Shown here piece by piece: positions 23,420 to 34,600 of a DNA stretch of 64,000 bases. Source of the DNA: Sphaerolaimus hirsutus (lineage: Eukaryota; Nematoda; Chromadorea; Monhysterida; Sphaerolaimidae); the NCBI GenBank assembly GCA_964036195.1, contig OZ038460.1, forward strand, positions 11,721,504-11,785,503, in the 5' to 3' direction. The translations under genes and the position numbers were made by a program. Under the pieces are notes generated by a model. It saw nothing but the letters and a program-made list of their open reading frames with translations, did no database searches and was not told the origin of the DNA. Position 1 is the stretch's first letter. Each line of letters starts with the position of its first letter.

Positions 23420-26261
23420 GTTTTCATAGAGAATGATTGTTTTACAGATGTACCGGGAATCTTTGAATAAATCCTCCGCGGAGGGTCTTTTCACTTTTTG
23501 ACGTGATATTCAGAGGAAACGGATATCTATTCATCAGAATCTACCAAAATATACTACCAAATTTTTGTAGAAAATGGGTACCTAGAACGTTTTCTCTAAA
23601 ATCTTTTTCAAATGGGTCTGTATAAAGGCAGACAAAAATAAAAGAAAAAGGGGTTCATTCGAGGATTTGCGCAACTATTAGGTTGTCAACGAAGTAACAT
23701 TAATTTTTTGCGATCACACATACGCAAAAAATTAAGGTTACTTAGTTGACAACCTAATACTTAAATATATTGCCGGTGTACTGCATGATATGCGTTGACA
23801 TTTCCCCGTGACATCCCTTTCCCACCCACAGGTGAACTCGATCAACAAGAACCTGGACACGGGCGCGGAGACGTTCCGTCAACTGGAGTTGACCGCCTGG
23901 AAGGAGATCGGCGACTTGCAGCAGGCGTTTCCGCCCTACGCCGCCGCGGTCGCGTCGCGCCGGTGGAAAGCGGCCGCCCGAGCCCGCGTCGCCAGACAGA
24001 CCGGCAGTGTGTGCCGTAAGTGCGCAGACTTCTTTCTCGAGTGCCATTTGGTGGCAGTGCCGCACAGCGGAAACTGTAATGTAAAGTGTCAAATGTCATG
24101 ACAAATGCCAGACAAATGCCAGACAAACTTGTTAAATGTCATGCTAAATGTCAAAAGTTTCGCAATAAATTTTTTTATTTTCTTCTTTTGAATAACATTC
24201 AGATGACATTTGCCACTGAAGTTGACACTTTACAGGTTCGGGAATGCCCCTGTTCGGCATTTGATAAGACCAAAATTGTACTGCATTTTCTTAAATAAGT
24301 TCCCTGGGGAATTATTTTTGACGGACATCTTTGACGGGGAGGTATAACTTATAGTTTCTCAAAATCTCAATTTATCGGCCATCAGGTGCATCCTAATTAC
24401 CGTATTACCTCAAATTATCCCACTTGAATCAACCCCCTTCGAAATACCCCCATGTCTGAGCGAGAAGAGGAAAAACAGATCCCACTTTAAATACCCCTCG
24501 TCTGGAATATTGTATAACATAATGTATGCAATGTACATGATGTATTACATAACCACTAATGTGCACAACAGGCGCTGGCGTGAGGTTGACAGAAACATAG
24601 GTAAATCTTATACAGCGAGCAAAAACACACAAATAAAAGCAAATACCAAATTTAGTATTACCAAATCGTCTCAAATCAACCCTAGGCAGGATTATTCATG
24701 CTGTAAATGCTGTCATTGTAGTCTATATTTCACATGTGTATTGCATTTTAACAGATTTACGATGAGCCATTTCTCACAGAATGCGATGAATACAACAAGT
24801 GCCCTGGCGGTCAGCCGGGAGACGATGGATTTCCTGGAGACGATGGCATTCCCGGTGATGAGGGAGAGCCCGGACCGGACGGTCTGCCGGGCAACATGGC
24901 CACCAACGAGATAGACCCTCTGAGGAACTGCAGACTGTGTCCCCCCGGCCTGCCCGGACCCCCTGGACCGGGCGGTGCATCAGGACCCAGGGTAATTTCA
25001 CCGGGTTTCTTGATGCATCAAGTTACAATTGATAATTAGCTTGAAATCGAAATTCAGGGTTCGTCGGGCAACAAGGGCAGACCGGGCAATCCGGGCAAAC
25101 CCGGTCCCAAGGGCCCACCGGGTTCAATAGGGCCCCCAGGGGACTATGGCATCGAGGGTACAACCGGACCCCCCGGACGGGCCGGCCAGCCCGGTGTACT
25201 GGGCAAGCGAGGCGAGCCGGGTATCAAGGGCGAGAATGGCTCCGAGGGCCCCCAGGGCAGGTCGGGCAACCCGGGCACACCCGGCAGCCCCGGCAACGAT
25301 GGCGATAGGGGACGGCCAGGACCACCGGGAACACCAGGGGAAGATGGGCAGCCAGGTATAGTCTGGTGGTGGCACAACTAGATATCAAATTTACCAAGTT
25401 CTATCTGAATGATGAGACAAAAAATATTCATTTCCCCCACTGACCATACGGTGTTTTACTACGGTACCTTCCAGCGAGCAGAGTTGTTAGAATTACTCAA
25501 CTTTTTTAAAAGTATATGTAAATGTAAGTATTTATCACCAGAGTATAGAAAATGTAAAATACTTTTTTTACTCGTACTCATGTGTAAATGTGAGTAAATT
25601 TCTTTTTCTCAGGAAAACGTTACAAAGCTACTATTTTTTACATGTGCGAGGGAGTTTTACACTGGAAGATATAATAGATGTTTCTTTATGTGATTATTTA
25701 GTATTTTGAAAAAAAATGATATGATTTCTTCAAAATTTTCTTTTTTTAGCAACAGAAAATTGTGATTTCAGCTACAAAAATACATTTTCTCTGTACGCGT
25801 GTACTTTTAAAATGTACGCGTAAAAGTGAGTACATTACTTTTTTTCAAAGTAAATGTAAATGTATATTTGTAAATGTAAACGTACACGCATATTTTTCGA
25901 GTAAATGTACGTACAGTACATTATAACAACTGTGCCACCGAGTTATCCAATGATTTTATACATTAAAATACGGTAAAATTCCGCCCAAAGCAAGCGGTCA
26001 TTCCGTGCAGGGAACATCGGCCAATCGGGTCCGGTGGGCGAAACCGGCGCCGATGGGGGCTACTGCGAGATTTGCCCCGTGGGCGGGGGTGCGTCGGTCG
26101 CATCCAACCCCACCGGCGGCGCCGAACCGTTCAACTGGCAACCCCCGCTGCCGCCGCCCGGCCCCAAGCCGAGCACCAGCGGCGGAGGCTCTGCAGCGGC
26201 GGCGGGACAAGAGTACCGCAGAAGAGTCAGGTGTGTTAGTGCTCACTTTAAACTTGCATAG
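23315..26261 (+). CDS. Nematode-type cuticle collagen, five exons, 349 aa
   Basis: Secreted structural collagen of the cuticle. Exons 23315-23419, 23832-24015, 24780-24991, 25058-25355 and 26011-26261 sum to 1,050 bases, exactly in frame to a stop. Residues 1-35 hold a membrane or signal anchor ([20 protein letters not shown]). The conserved N-domain follows ([15 protein letters not shown]), then a basic cleavage motif RARVAR, a Cys pair, a first short Gly-X-Y block, [15 protein letters not shown], a main Gly-X-Y block and GGYCEICP. This is the standard order in nematode cuticle collagens. The last exon may splice at GTGTGT near 26231 instead of reading to its stop. An acceptor-like TTTTACAG lies 10 bases before the ATG. 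Confidence 0.92.
23677..23758. repeat. Hairpin in collagen intron 1
   Basis: 36-base arms, ATTAGGTTGTCAACGAAGTA and the inverse TACTTAGTTGACAACCTAAT, loop ATCACACATA. Confidence 0.8.
23832..24015 (+). CDS. Cuticle collagen exon 2
   Basis: [20 protein letters not shown], then the subtilisin-like cleavage region [20 protein letters not shown] acceptor, GTAAGT donor at phase 1. Confidence 0.93.
24054..24246. mobile_element. CCTGTAAAGTG-family MITE, diverged, collagen intron 2
   Basis: GGAAACTGTAATGTAAAGTG to CACTTTACAGGTTCGGGAAT. Confidence 0.55.
24780..24991 (+). CDS. Cuticle collagen exon 3
   Basis: [20 protein letters not shown], short acidic Gly-X-Y block, then [27 protein letters not shown] acceptor, GTAATT donor. 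Confidence 0.95.
25058..25355 (+). CDS. Cuticle collagen exon 4
   Basis: Main Gly-X-Y block, 99 codons, with one SSG start and no stop. AAATTCAG acceptor, GTATAG donor at phase 1. Confidence 0.96.
25479..25934. mobile_element. hAT-like element in collagen intron 4
   Basis: Flanks CCAGCGAG and CCACCGAG, ends CAGAGTTGTTAGAATTAC and TATAACAACTGTG, GTAAATGTAAA repeats. Confidence 0.78.
26011..26261 (+). CDS. Cuticle collagen exon 5
   Basis: [20 protein letters not shown] then ICPVGGG, a Pro/Ser/Ala tail and QEYRRR before the stop. Nematode collagens typically end with such a Cys pair. Confidence 0.85.
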
Positions 26262-26282
26262 GAATTGGCTTTGAACACGTTG

Positions 26283-26915
26283 TGTGGCAAGTGGTGTTAA
26301 AGACACCGGGAAATATGGCACCGCATCGCACCGGAATGGCACCACGCATCACCACCGGTACTATTCTGTAAAAATGGCACCAGCAACGGCTGGGCACCTC
26401 TGAAAATTCAATAGCACCGCACCAGCACACCGGTGCCTGAACATGACTACCGGTATTTCCTAGAAATACCCCCCCCCCCGATGATTTATTTTTCCATAGT
26501 TGAAATTTTGGAGGGGGTATTTCGAGGGGGAGGGTTATTATTTCGCCAGAAATTTCTTGAACTCGCAGTACTAATTTGTTGTGTGTAACGTATGCAGACG
26601 TAGAAAAATGCAACGATAACACTAAGTCTTCGTTATAAAGGCTATATAGGCGATAACACTTTGTTTATATAGGCTTATAAAAATATGTAAATACCTAGAT
26701 GATATGGTATAGACCCTGTTCTAACGTAACACAGTCATTGTTTTAACGTGTGTTCTGCATTGCCTGGATAACAAACCGCAGCTTTTGTGATTTACGTTAT
26801 TTACTCAATTTGGGGGGGGGGTTAATTCATAGTGGTTATTTTGAGGGGGGTATTTCGAGAGGGAGGATGGGTATTTCGAGGGGGAGGGCGGGAATTTCGA
26901 GACAATGCGGTATAC
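26283..26915. mobile_element. GCACC hAT remnant next to a CCGTATT-type element
   Basis: Broken GCACCGGAATGGCACC repeats to about 26440, then ACCGGTATTTCCTAGAAATA to TTTCGAGACAATGCGGTA. Confidence 0.55.
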
Positions 26916-27293
26916 AATTAACGTTTCATCGCAGCTAGCATTGAAAAAATCTCTGGGAGATTTATATTTAAAAAATCTCAGAAAATATAAGATTTTCTGA
27001 GATTTATATTTTTTCCATGATTTTCCAGAGAGATTTAATTATATTTTCTTCTGATTGAGAAAGTCTCTCGAGAAAATCTCTCGATATTGGCTCATTTTCA
27101 CCTTCAAATTCACTAGTTCATGTGCTTTTTTTGCCAATTTTCATCTATTTTTACTACCATATTATCTCGAAATACTCCCATGGGGGTATATGATTTGCCA
27201 GCAAAAGTTGAGGGGGGTTGATTCGAGGGATGGGGTTAATTCAAGGGGAGATAATTCAACATACTACGGTATATATTTGCTTATATATCCATG

Positions 27294-27812
27294 CAGGGGT
27301 CTCCAGGATTTTGGCCCTCGCGGGGGCTGGATAGATAGCAAATCGCTCCTCCGGAGGGATAGATAGCTGGAAAATTTTTCTGGGGGGGGGGGGGCTGGGG
27401 GGGGCTTGGGGGGGGGGCTGGCAGGGGCACAATATATAGGCTTTTTCAAGGTTAAGAAGGCAGAAAGGGGAAAAAATCGCTAATAATCAGTTAAAAGTAG
27501 CCAAAAGTAGCTATAAAATGGCTAAAAATAGGTATATAACCGTGTATATAACTGGAAAGCACGATTTTGAAGGTGAAAAACTATAAAAAGGTGCGAAAAT
27601 TGTGATTTTGAGCGAAAATTGGAGCAAAATTTCTCAAAAACCACTCCAGATAGATAGATAGCTGAGCGATTTGGGGGGGTCTTTGGGGGTAGTAGCCAAA
27701 AATTTTGCCTCGAAATAGATAGATAGCTGAGCGGCCTCCGGGACAGATAGATAGCTGGCCGATTTGGGGGGGGCAGCCCCCCCCCCAGCCCCCCCCCCTA
27801 GGAGACCCCTGT
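27294..27812. mobile_element. hAT-like element, CAGGGGTCTCC ends
   Basis: Perfect duplication TATCCATG. Ends CAGGGGTCTCCAGGATTTTG and AGGAGACCCCTG. Confidence 0.9.
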
Positions 27813-27819
27813 ATCCATG

Positions 27820-28690
27820 TTTGGCTATTTTCCCCCTATTTGTAGTTTTTCCTCACCTTTTTCTGTTCTATGGCATGAAAGAGCCAATAAAAAGTCTATC
27901 CAAAATACAATTTCTGTACTAAAGTACTTTAAAAAAAAAGACACATTAGAGTTAAAGTCTTTCAAACAAAAGACACATTAGAGTTAAAAGTCTTTCAAAC
28001 AAAAGACACACATTATTATACACAAGAGAGTACTGGCAATTTTTCAGAGGAAATTTAGATGTATTTACTTAGTACTCAAGTAAAATTTATATGTATTTTT
28101 GTGAAAATATGTTTTAACCCCTCCTGAACCATACTGAACCCCTGTGCCTGCAGTCCAATAAAGACCCAGTACTCAAAGGTATGGGGGCTGTACCGGAGGT
28201 CTACAACTAACTAAGCTATTTGAACAACTGAAGAGTTGGCAGCATGCTTTGGAAATATAGTTACCAAATTTTGGTGAAAAGGTCATCTAATAAATTCTGT
28301 GGGGATCGTCACACGTGAAAGCAATGTATTCTTCTACGAGGAAAATGTACCCAAATCATGTTTTTGTTCATTATTCAGATGCTATATGGTAGTACAAAAT
28401 GCTGTCAGTAGACAATATGCTGTTATCATATGGGAAATTGTGATTGAAAAGGTTTAACAACACAATGTGCTTAATATCTACTCTCAATGGTTCAAACACC
28501 TTGGAATATCGATTAAATCATATTTAAGTTGAGAGATTTTGAGATTTTTTTGAACTGCAAGAGATTTTCTCAGAGATTTAATTATATTTTTGAAAATGAC
28601 CCAAGAGATTTAATTATATTTTTTTCTTGAGAGATTTTCTGAGATAATATTTGATTATATTTTCTCAAAATCGGTCGTTTTTTTCAATGC
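27820..28690. other. No gene seen
   Basis: AGAGTTAAAGTCTTTCAAACAA repeats near 27945-28010 and GAGATTTTCT repeats near 28530-28660 only. Confidence 0.5.
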
Positions 28691-28692
28691 TA

Positions 28693-28851
28693 ATCGCAGC
28701 ACGCGGCAAAACAACCCGGCGCCTCAAACCAGAAGGACTTCGGGGCGCAGAACCGCCGCCAGCACCAGCAGCAACAGTCGCGGCAGTTTCGGTTTTCTGG
28801 GGCTTCTGCAGCGCGATTTCAACGGCAGGACGGCTGCATAGAGACAAGACT
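28693..28851 (+). CDS. GC-rich exon candidate, unrecognised
   Basis: An isolated GC-rich patch with open frames after a CGCAG acceptor; one reads GASNQKDFGAQNRRQHQQQQ. It could be a 3' exon of the upstream collagen transcript or of an unseen gene. Confidence 0.25.
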
Positions 28852-28859
28852 CATTAGAA

Positions 28860-30540
28860 TGGACTGCAGTTCGATGAAAAACATTTTCTACACATTGTTA
28901 ATATTGAAAAACAGTGATACGCAAGTATAAAAAAAATATATTACCCGATTTAAATATTGTATTTTACATGGTGTTCTGTGTGTATTTATATCAAGCTTTT
29001 GACTGAGGAAATCCACCAGGAAACCAATGAAACAACCACAATTTTTGCATTATACTTGGCAATGCATTCACACACAAAAATGGCAAAATATAGTTACGAC
29101 GGCACACCTTACAATGAAATCTACCGTATCCCATCGGAATAAAAGAACAGATATAATTGTTTCTCTCGTCATATCACATTGCTCTAACTTTTGGTTAATT
29201 TGGTCACTCATATGGTATCATTCCTTGTATAGCGTTGTCCGTCCAGTACCAGTAAATATACCTAGTGAACAATTACAAGTTTGGCAGTGGAATCAATGCG
29301 GTCAGGGATGATGCACACCCAGTTAATAGCATATTTACCGTTTCACAATATTCCAATCCTGTAGAGCCAAACACAGTCAGGATGTAACATCTAAGATCAT
29401 TCCTGCTCATATGTTTGGAGTCCGTTGTTAAAGGTACCGGGAAAATCGCACGTCTCCCATTGTATGGAAAGTGCAAAAATTCTACTTTACGTTTTCTGTA
29501 CTCAGGGGGCGAGTAAAATGAAATACTTACGGTTTACGTATACTTTGGAAAGAGTCCAATACTTTTAACAATTCAGTCGGGAGTGGTGATGAGTTATGAT
29601 GATGTTTTTCCGATTATGTGATAGGCAGCAGATAATATTTAGCATCGGCGTCTGACAATTCATTTCAGATAATAATGAGAGTGAAATAAAAGCAGTATAA
29701 GAATAAATATCCATAATTTATGTGTATACATTTTCACAACTGTCGACTGGGCAAAACATTTTACTTCCTACCATGCGTCGATTTTTGTGAAAATATACCG
29801 AAATAGCAAAGTGAAAACAAACATTTGATCACAATAAATTAAGTAACAGCCTAGCCTGATAATGCTTTGAAGGAAGGCACAATGAGACATGAACACAAAA
29901 CTTTGAGGAACAGCATAAATTAATGCTTGAAGAATCTTTGGGTAAAATCACACCGGTGCAAAATCACACGCCGACACCAGCCACAATTGGCTCATGATAA
30001 TAACTCTACAAATCTAAATGTCTACACAACTACAAATATCAAACATCCCAAAACATTAATACAGTATCACCTCCAATTGTAGGCATACCTACAATAAAAC
30101 GTAAATACTCTCTAATAAAATGTGCAATTTTGGCCTTTTAAACGTGACGAAAACAATAATAGGCCTATTTATCTCCCATAGAAGGTATACCACTAATAGA
30201 AGGCATATCTACAATAAAACGCATAGCAGGATGTGTGCAAAAACGCGTAAAATTGTAAAAACTGTGATCAAAGATGGCGAACAGCGATGAAACTGGTGAA
30301 GAGCACCACAACTCTGTGTCAACTTGTACAGCCTGGTTCACCATCGTGTCACATTCCAGTTTGATAAAAGTAATTGCGGTTGTCAGTTGGATGGATGTTT
30401 ACAAAATCCAGCGAAAACTATAAGGGACACGCTCTGATAAAAGGTACCCTCTGCCTCTAGTTGTAGGTGCAGAAAGAAAAGTAATGAAATCAATTGTGGG
30501 TATATTTACCTACCTACATACAATTGGAGGTGATATACAG
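28860..30540. other. No gene seen
   Basis: AT-rich with only short open frames lacking homology or splice support. Confidence 0.5.
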
Positions 30541-30603
30541 TAAGCGTGATTAACGTGGTACATTTCCTACAACATTATTTTTGTCACTTGAAAAATACGA
30601 TCA

Positions 30604-30790
30604 ATTGTGCACACTAGTTTTCACACGAAATTTCGAAAACTCACAAATCAGCTTTGAACACATTTGAGTTTTCTACAATGAGGTGGCCGTCAACTAAACT
30701 GACGGAGATTAAAAATGACTCATTGTGGGCAACTCGAACACGTTCAAAGTTATGAGTTTTCGAAATTTCGTGTGATAACTAGTGTGCGCA
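30604..30790. mobile_element. CACACTAGTT MITE
   Basis: TGTGCACACTAGTTTTCACA to CGTGTGATAACTAGTGTGCG fold-back. Confidence 0.65.
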
Positions 30791-30941
30791 GGGCCATTAA
30801 GGCTGTTTTATCAAAATGTAGTCCAAGCATCCCACACAACGCGTAGCTAGTGACAAATTATTTATCCTCGAATACTTAGTAAATAGTGCATACTTGTCAT
30901 GTGAAGCCCAAGTGGATCACAATTCCAAATACCTCAGGTAT

Positions 30942-31455
30942 TTATTCAATAATCACAATGGCACAGATGCGCGTGCCAAGCAAACGTAGGATCGTGATAT
31001 TCCATCGCAACCACAAATCACGGCAGCGTGGAATTTCCAAACTGCGACTGGAGTTGGAATGCTCGCCGGCGATCAAACACCATAGCCTGAGATCGGGAGG
31101 GTCCCGCGTGCGCTGATAGAAAACACGCGCAAAGGCGCTACACACACTACCTAGTTGACAATGTCAACTGGGTTGACTGGTTTCGATCGAGATTTTAGTT
31201 GACGGGACGTGGAACGATTTTCAACAAATGTACATCAGTCATTTATTTTTGACATTGTCGCACGTGCACAAAAAATTATCCTGCGACCCGTCAACTAAAT
31301 TCCAAATTGACATAGAAACCAGTGTACACCCAGTGTGTATAGCGCCAAAGGTAGTAAATTTTGGGATGTCCCAACGTGAACAATAGAACAAAAACGCGGC
31401 TGCAAACAACGTATGCACCAAAATCACAACAAAAAACAACGTAAAAGAAACTGCG
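30942..31455 (-). CDS. Candidate membrane exon split by a MITE
   Basis: After a TTTTGTCGCAG acceptor the minus strand reads SFTLFFVVILVHTLFAAAFL then FYCSRWDIPKFTTF, hits a MITE (31131-31350), and resumes in the same frame with ARVFYQRTRDPPDLRLW to a stop overlapping AATAAA. It lies 60 bases past the itpr stop, so it could be itpr 3' UTR, an alternative exon or a downstream gene. Not recognised. Confidence 0.3.
31131..31350. mobile_element. CACACTAGTT MITE inside a possible exon
   Basis: Ends GGCGCTACACACACTACCTA and GTGTGTATAGCGCC, with CAAAG on both sides. Confidence 0.75.
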
Positions 31456-31517
31456 ACAAAATAGGAAAGACGTAATCAACCGTCTATGAACAACTCAAAA
31501 CTCAACTCCAAATCATA

Positions 31518-31691
31518 TCATGCAGCGCCGCTGTTGCCACCCACAGCCGGATCGGCATTATGTTTGTGTTGACTCGGCGCAGCAGGCAAACTTTTAGTCG
31601 CTGCAGTCACGGCTTGGTGCAGCGCGGCCCACTTAACCGGCTGCCGGCGGTGCAACTGCTGCTGCTGTTGGTGCCGCTCTGCCGACAGCAA
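31518..31691 (-). CDS. itpr: itpr exon 47 of window, terminal exon with stop
   Basis: [20 protein letters not shown] continues the coiled coil from EELRQ in phase 0 and runs to a TGA at 31518 (57 codons plus stop). It lies outside the duplicated block, so copy A lacks it. Confidence 0.82.
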   Translation of the reverse strand: MLSAERHQQQQQLHRRQPVKWAALHQAVTAATKSLPAAPSQHKHNADPAVGGNSGAA

Positions 31692-34600
31692 CTGTGGTGG
31701 ATGCGAAAGCGAATGGAAGAGTTGAATATGGCTTCTTTTGTGAAACTGGGAAGGCAAGCTCTATGCTGAGATGGACAAGCGTCCGCGTGGACGTGATCAC
31801 AGCGAAGGGGCCCCAGAGGTTGCAGAGCAGTGGGAAAACCGATCAGCAATAGTCTCTAACAAAGCTAAACCTGTGAATAACATACCAAACCAATAAGTGC
31901 GGCACACCGACCTGTCTCAACTCTTCAATCTTCTTGTCGCAGCCCTCGACCAACTGCGTCAATCTGAACAGTTCGGCGCTGAAGTCGACTGCACCGGACG
32001 CGTGCAACGGCGAGCCGGGCTGCATGCCGAACGAGCCGCTGTGCCACGACAGCGGGTGCGCGTCGCTGGGCCGTTGCGCCGTCGCCGCTGCGTTTGGCGC
32101 GCTGCCAGCACCCGCGGCGCTGTCTTCCAGCGACATGGCCGTCATGCGCGGGAACCAATCCACGTTCTCTTTCTGCGTGCATCAATACAGCGTTCAAGTA
32201 GCTCAGCTCAAAACATCAAACTTAGAAAGCGACATTATGATTAATCCAATTTATCTGTAACTATCAGGGTTCGAACGTTGATTTTCAATTTGGATCGGTA
32301 TCCAATATCCGTTACAATATTCAACAGTTTCAATTCAAAGTGCTCGACATTGGCCCTGCACACATCAGTTGACAATGAGACTGAATTTTTTTTGGTTCCG
32401 ATCACAACACAAAGCTTGCTGACGAGCTTGCTACGCATTTTTGTATACACATAGGTACACTTCATGTCGGCGTTGTACATTGTACACATTTACCGCAATA
32501 TTTTATTCACAACACTAAAGCTTCATTTGCAACATGATCTCAACACAGTCTCATTTGTACGTTTGTACATTTGTTCGTCTGCTCGTCAGCAAGCTTTGAA
32601 TTGGGATTGGAACCAGTTGGCATTTGTGTCATTGTCATCTAGAGGGCCATTCGACGTCAGAGCGTGTTTCAAAACTGATGTCAGTAGCCAATGCAGCAAG
32701 TGGACACTAGTCAGAAGAAACTTGGTAGCTGGTTACCTATTAAAGTTTTTATTGGTAGGTCAACTGACAAGTTAATTTCACAGGTAATTTGCAAATGAAA
32801 ACATTTGTCACTTATAAGTTTACTTGTAACTAGGGTTGGAAAAAAAACGTTTTTTTTTTAACTCAATGTTTTTTAAATAAAAAAAACGTTTTTTTTAATA
32901 AAAAACGTTTTTTTTAAAAGCTCCCAGATATGACCTTGTGTCAACATATATAGGTATATCAGACAGTGGCAATACTCTGTGATGTTATATATGACCATAT
33001 AATGGCTGTTGAGCCATGGGATAGCATTATAAGTGGTGATTTGTGTCAAAAATATCAATTTTTTGTCGATACGTTCGTATATTGCCTTATAGTCGAATGT
33101 TCGTGACTTCAGGTAAAGTTTGGCATGGAATAGTGATGAAACAATGTTATAAAAGGAGGTTGTTACTTTGGGAGTGAAGTTACACACTGTGGAGGTACAT
33201 GGAAGCTCATTACCCCAATATTATATACTACACCAACATATGACGGCTTATTAACCCATGGTAGCATATATAAATGGATACTTTGATACTAAAAATGCCA
33301 CAAGACCAATGAAAACAACCACCAATGTCAATTTGTGTGTGAAATTGCGCGCTTGCGCGCAAAAATTTTGCAAAATACCTAGTGCTTAGTACTAAAAATT
33401 TCGATCGATGTTGTTTTTTTTAAAACATTTCGGACGTCATGTTTGTATAAAAAAACAACGTTTTTTTATAATAAAAAACGTTTTAAAAAAACATCGGCCA
33501 ACCCTACTTGTAACATAAATATATTTTTTACCTGCTTCAGCTGGTGAACATACAGTTCTGGGCCAGTGTACTCAGTAGGTTCAGTTACATCAAGGTGCAC
33601 TATAAAGTACAGGTAATGCCATTTATTGTGCTCCAAATCGCAGTGCTGCTTGAAGGTCACGTTCAAATTGTCGAACCTGCGTGGCCACGATGAATTTCAT
33701 CTTGACTGATACAAAATGCATCTCCACAAAACAACCTTGATCTGGGCAGGCCGCAGACAAAACACGTGTTATACAGGATGTCATCTTTTTCGTTGCGTTC
33801 AGCGCGCAAGTCGCCAAAAGTGTCGATGATCACGCCGAACACCATCTGCAGCACGATCACGATGACGATCACGAAGAAGGACATGTCGTAGACCACGCGG
33901 TTGGCGAAGTTGTCGTCCTGCGTGAGCGGCGAGTCATTGCGGGCTTGTGGACAGCAACAAATTCGCTCACCACACGGGATTTTCGACGCGTAATTAATTA
34001 AATTAATAAAAACAAATTAGCGTATCACAACAACATATATTCTGGGAACACAGTATGTTCCACAGAATTCTGGGAAAATGTTGCACATAGGGCTTTTTAA
34101 AACCGTTTAAAAAACGTTGTTTAAAGAACACAAGTATCAAGACCTTCTTTTCTAGAAGCTAACTATTTTCCTTTTTTTGCAACTACTTTATTTTAAATAG
34201 AAGAAATGGGTGGTCAACAAATTCATTTCCATCCCAAATGACAGCACGCACATTGGGCAGGGTGGGTTTCATGCACTCGCCCACGCCGCCGCCGCTCTTG
34301 ATGCCGCACGAGAGCACGTGCACGAAGCAGAGCAGCAGCGAGTCGCAGCTGGTGTTCCATCTGCCGCCGTCGTTGACGGGGCCGTCTACGTTGCACGTTG
34401 CAGCCGCGCCAACGTTCGCAGACAACAACGTTGCATCCGCGTCGCTGGCAGTGGCGGAGTCTTCGCCGCTATCGATGGTGAAGTCGTCCTTGAACATGAG
34501 GAAGCCCACGGTGGCGAAGTTGTACACCTGCGGTTTTAGGGGTGTTTACGTTTCACTACCGAACTTGACATTACCAATGAATAGAGGTCGGTACCAGTAT

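Noticed and set aside
23315..26261. Vertebrate-type or basement-membrane collagen
   Set aside because: Length, N-terminal anchor, RxxR cleavage motif and short Cys-flanked Gly-X-Y blocks fit a nematode cuticle collagen, not a fibrillar or type IV chain.
31607..31849. Alternative reading of the terminal itpr exon (Ser-rich [12 protein letters not shown])
   Set aside because: It needs the GTATGT donor after exon 46; the GTCGGT donor instead gives a phase-0 join that continues the coiled coil.
33736..34527. Ryanodine receptor instead of IP3 receptor
   Set aside because: The filter motif, CFVCG linker, FDN..VTF and DWFPRM sequences are those of IP3 receptors.
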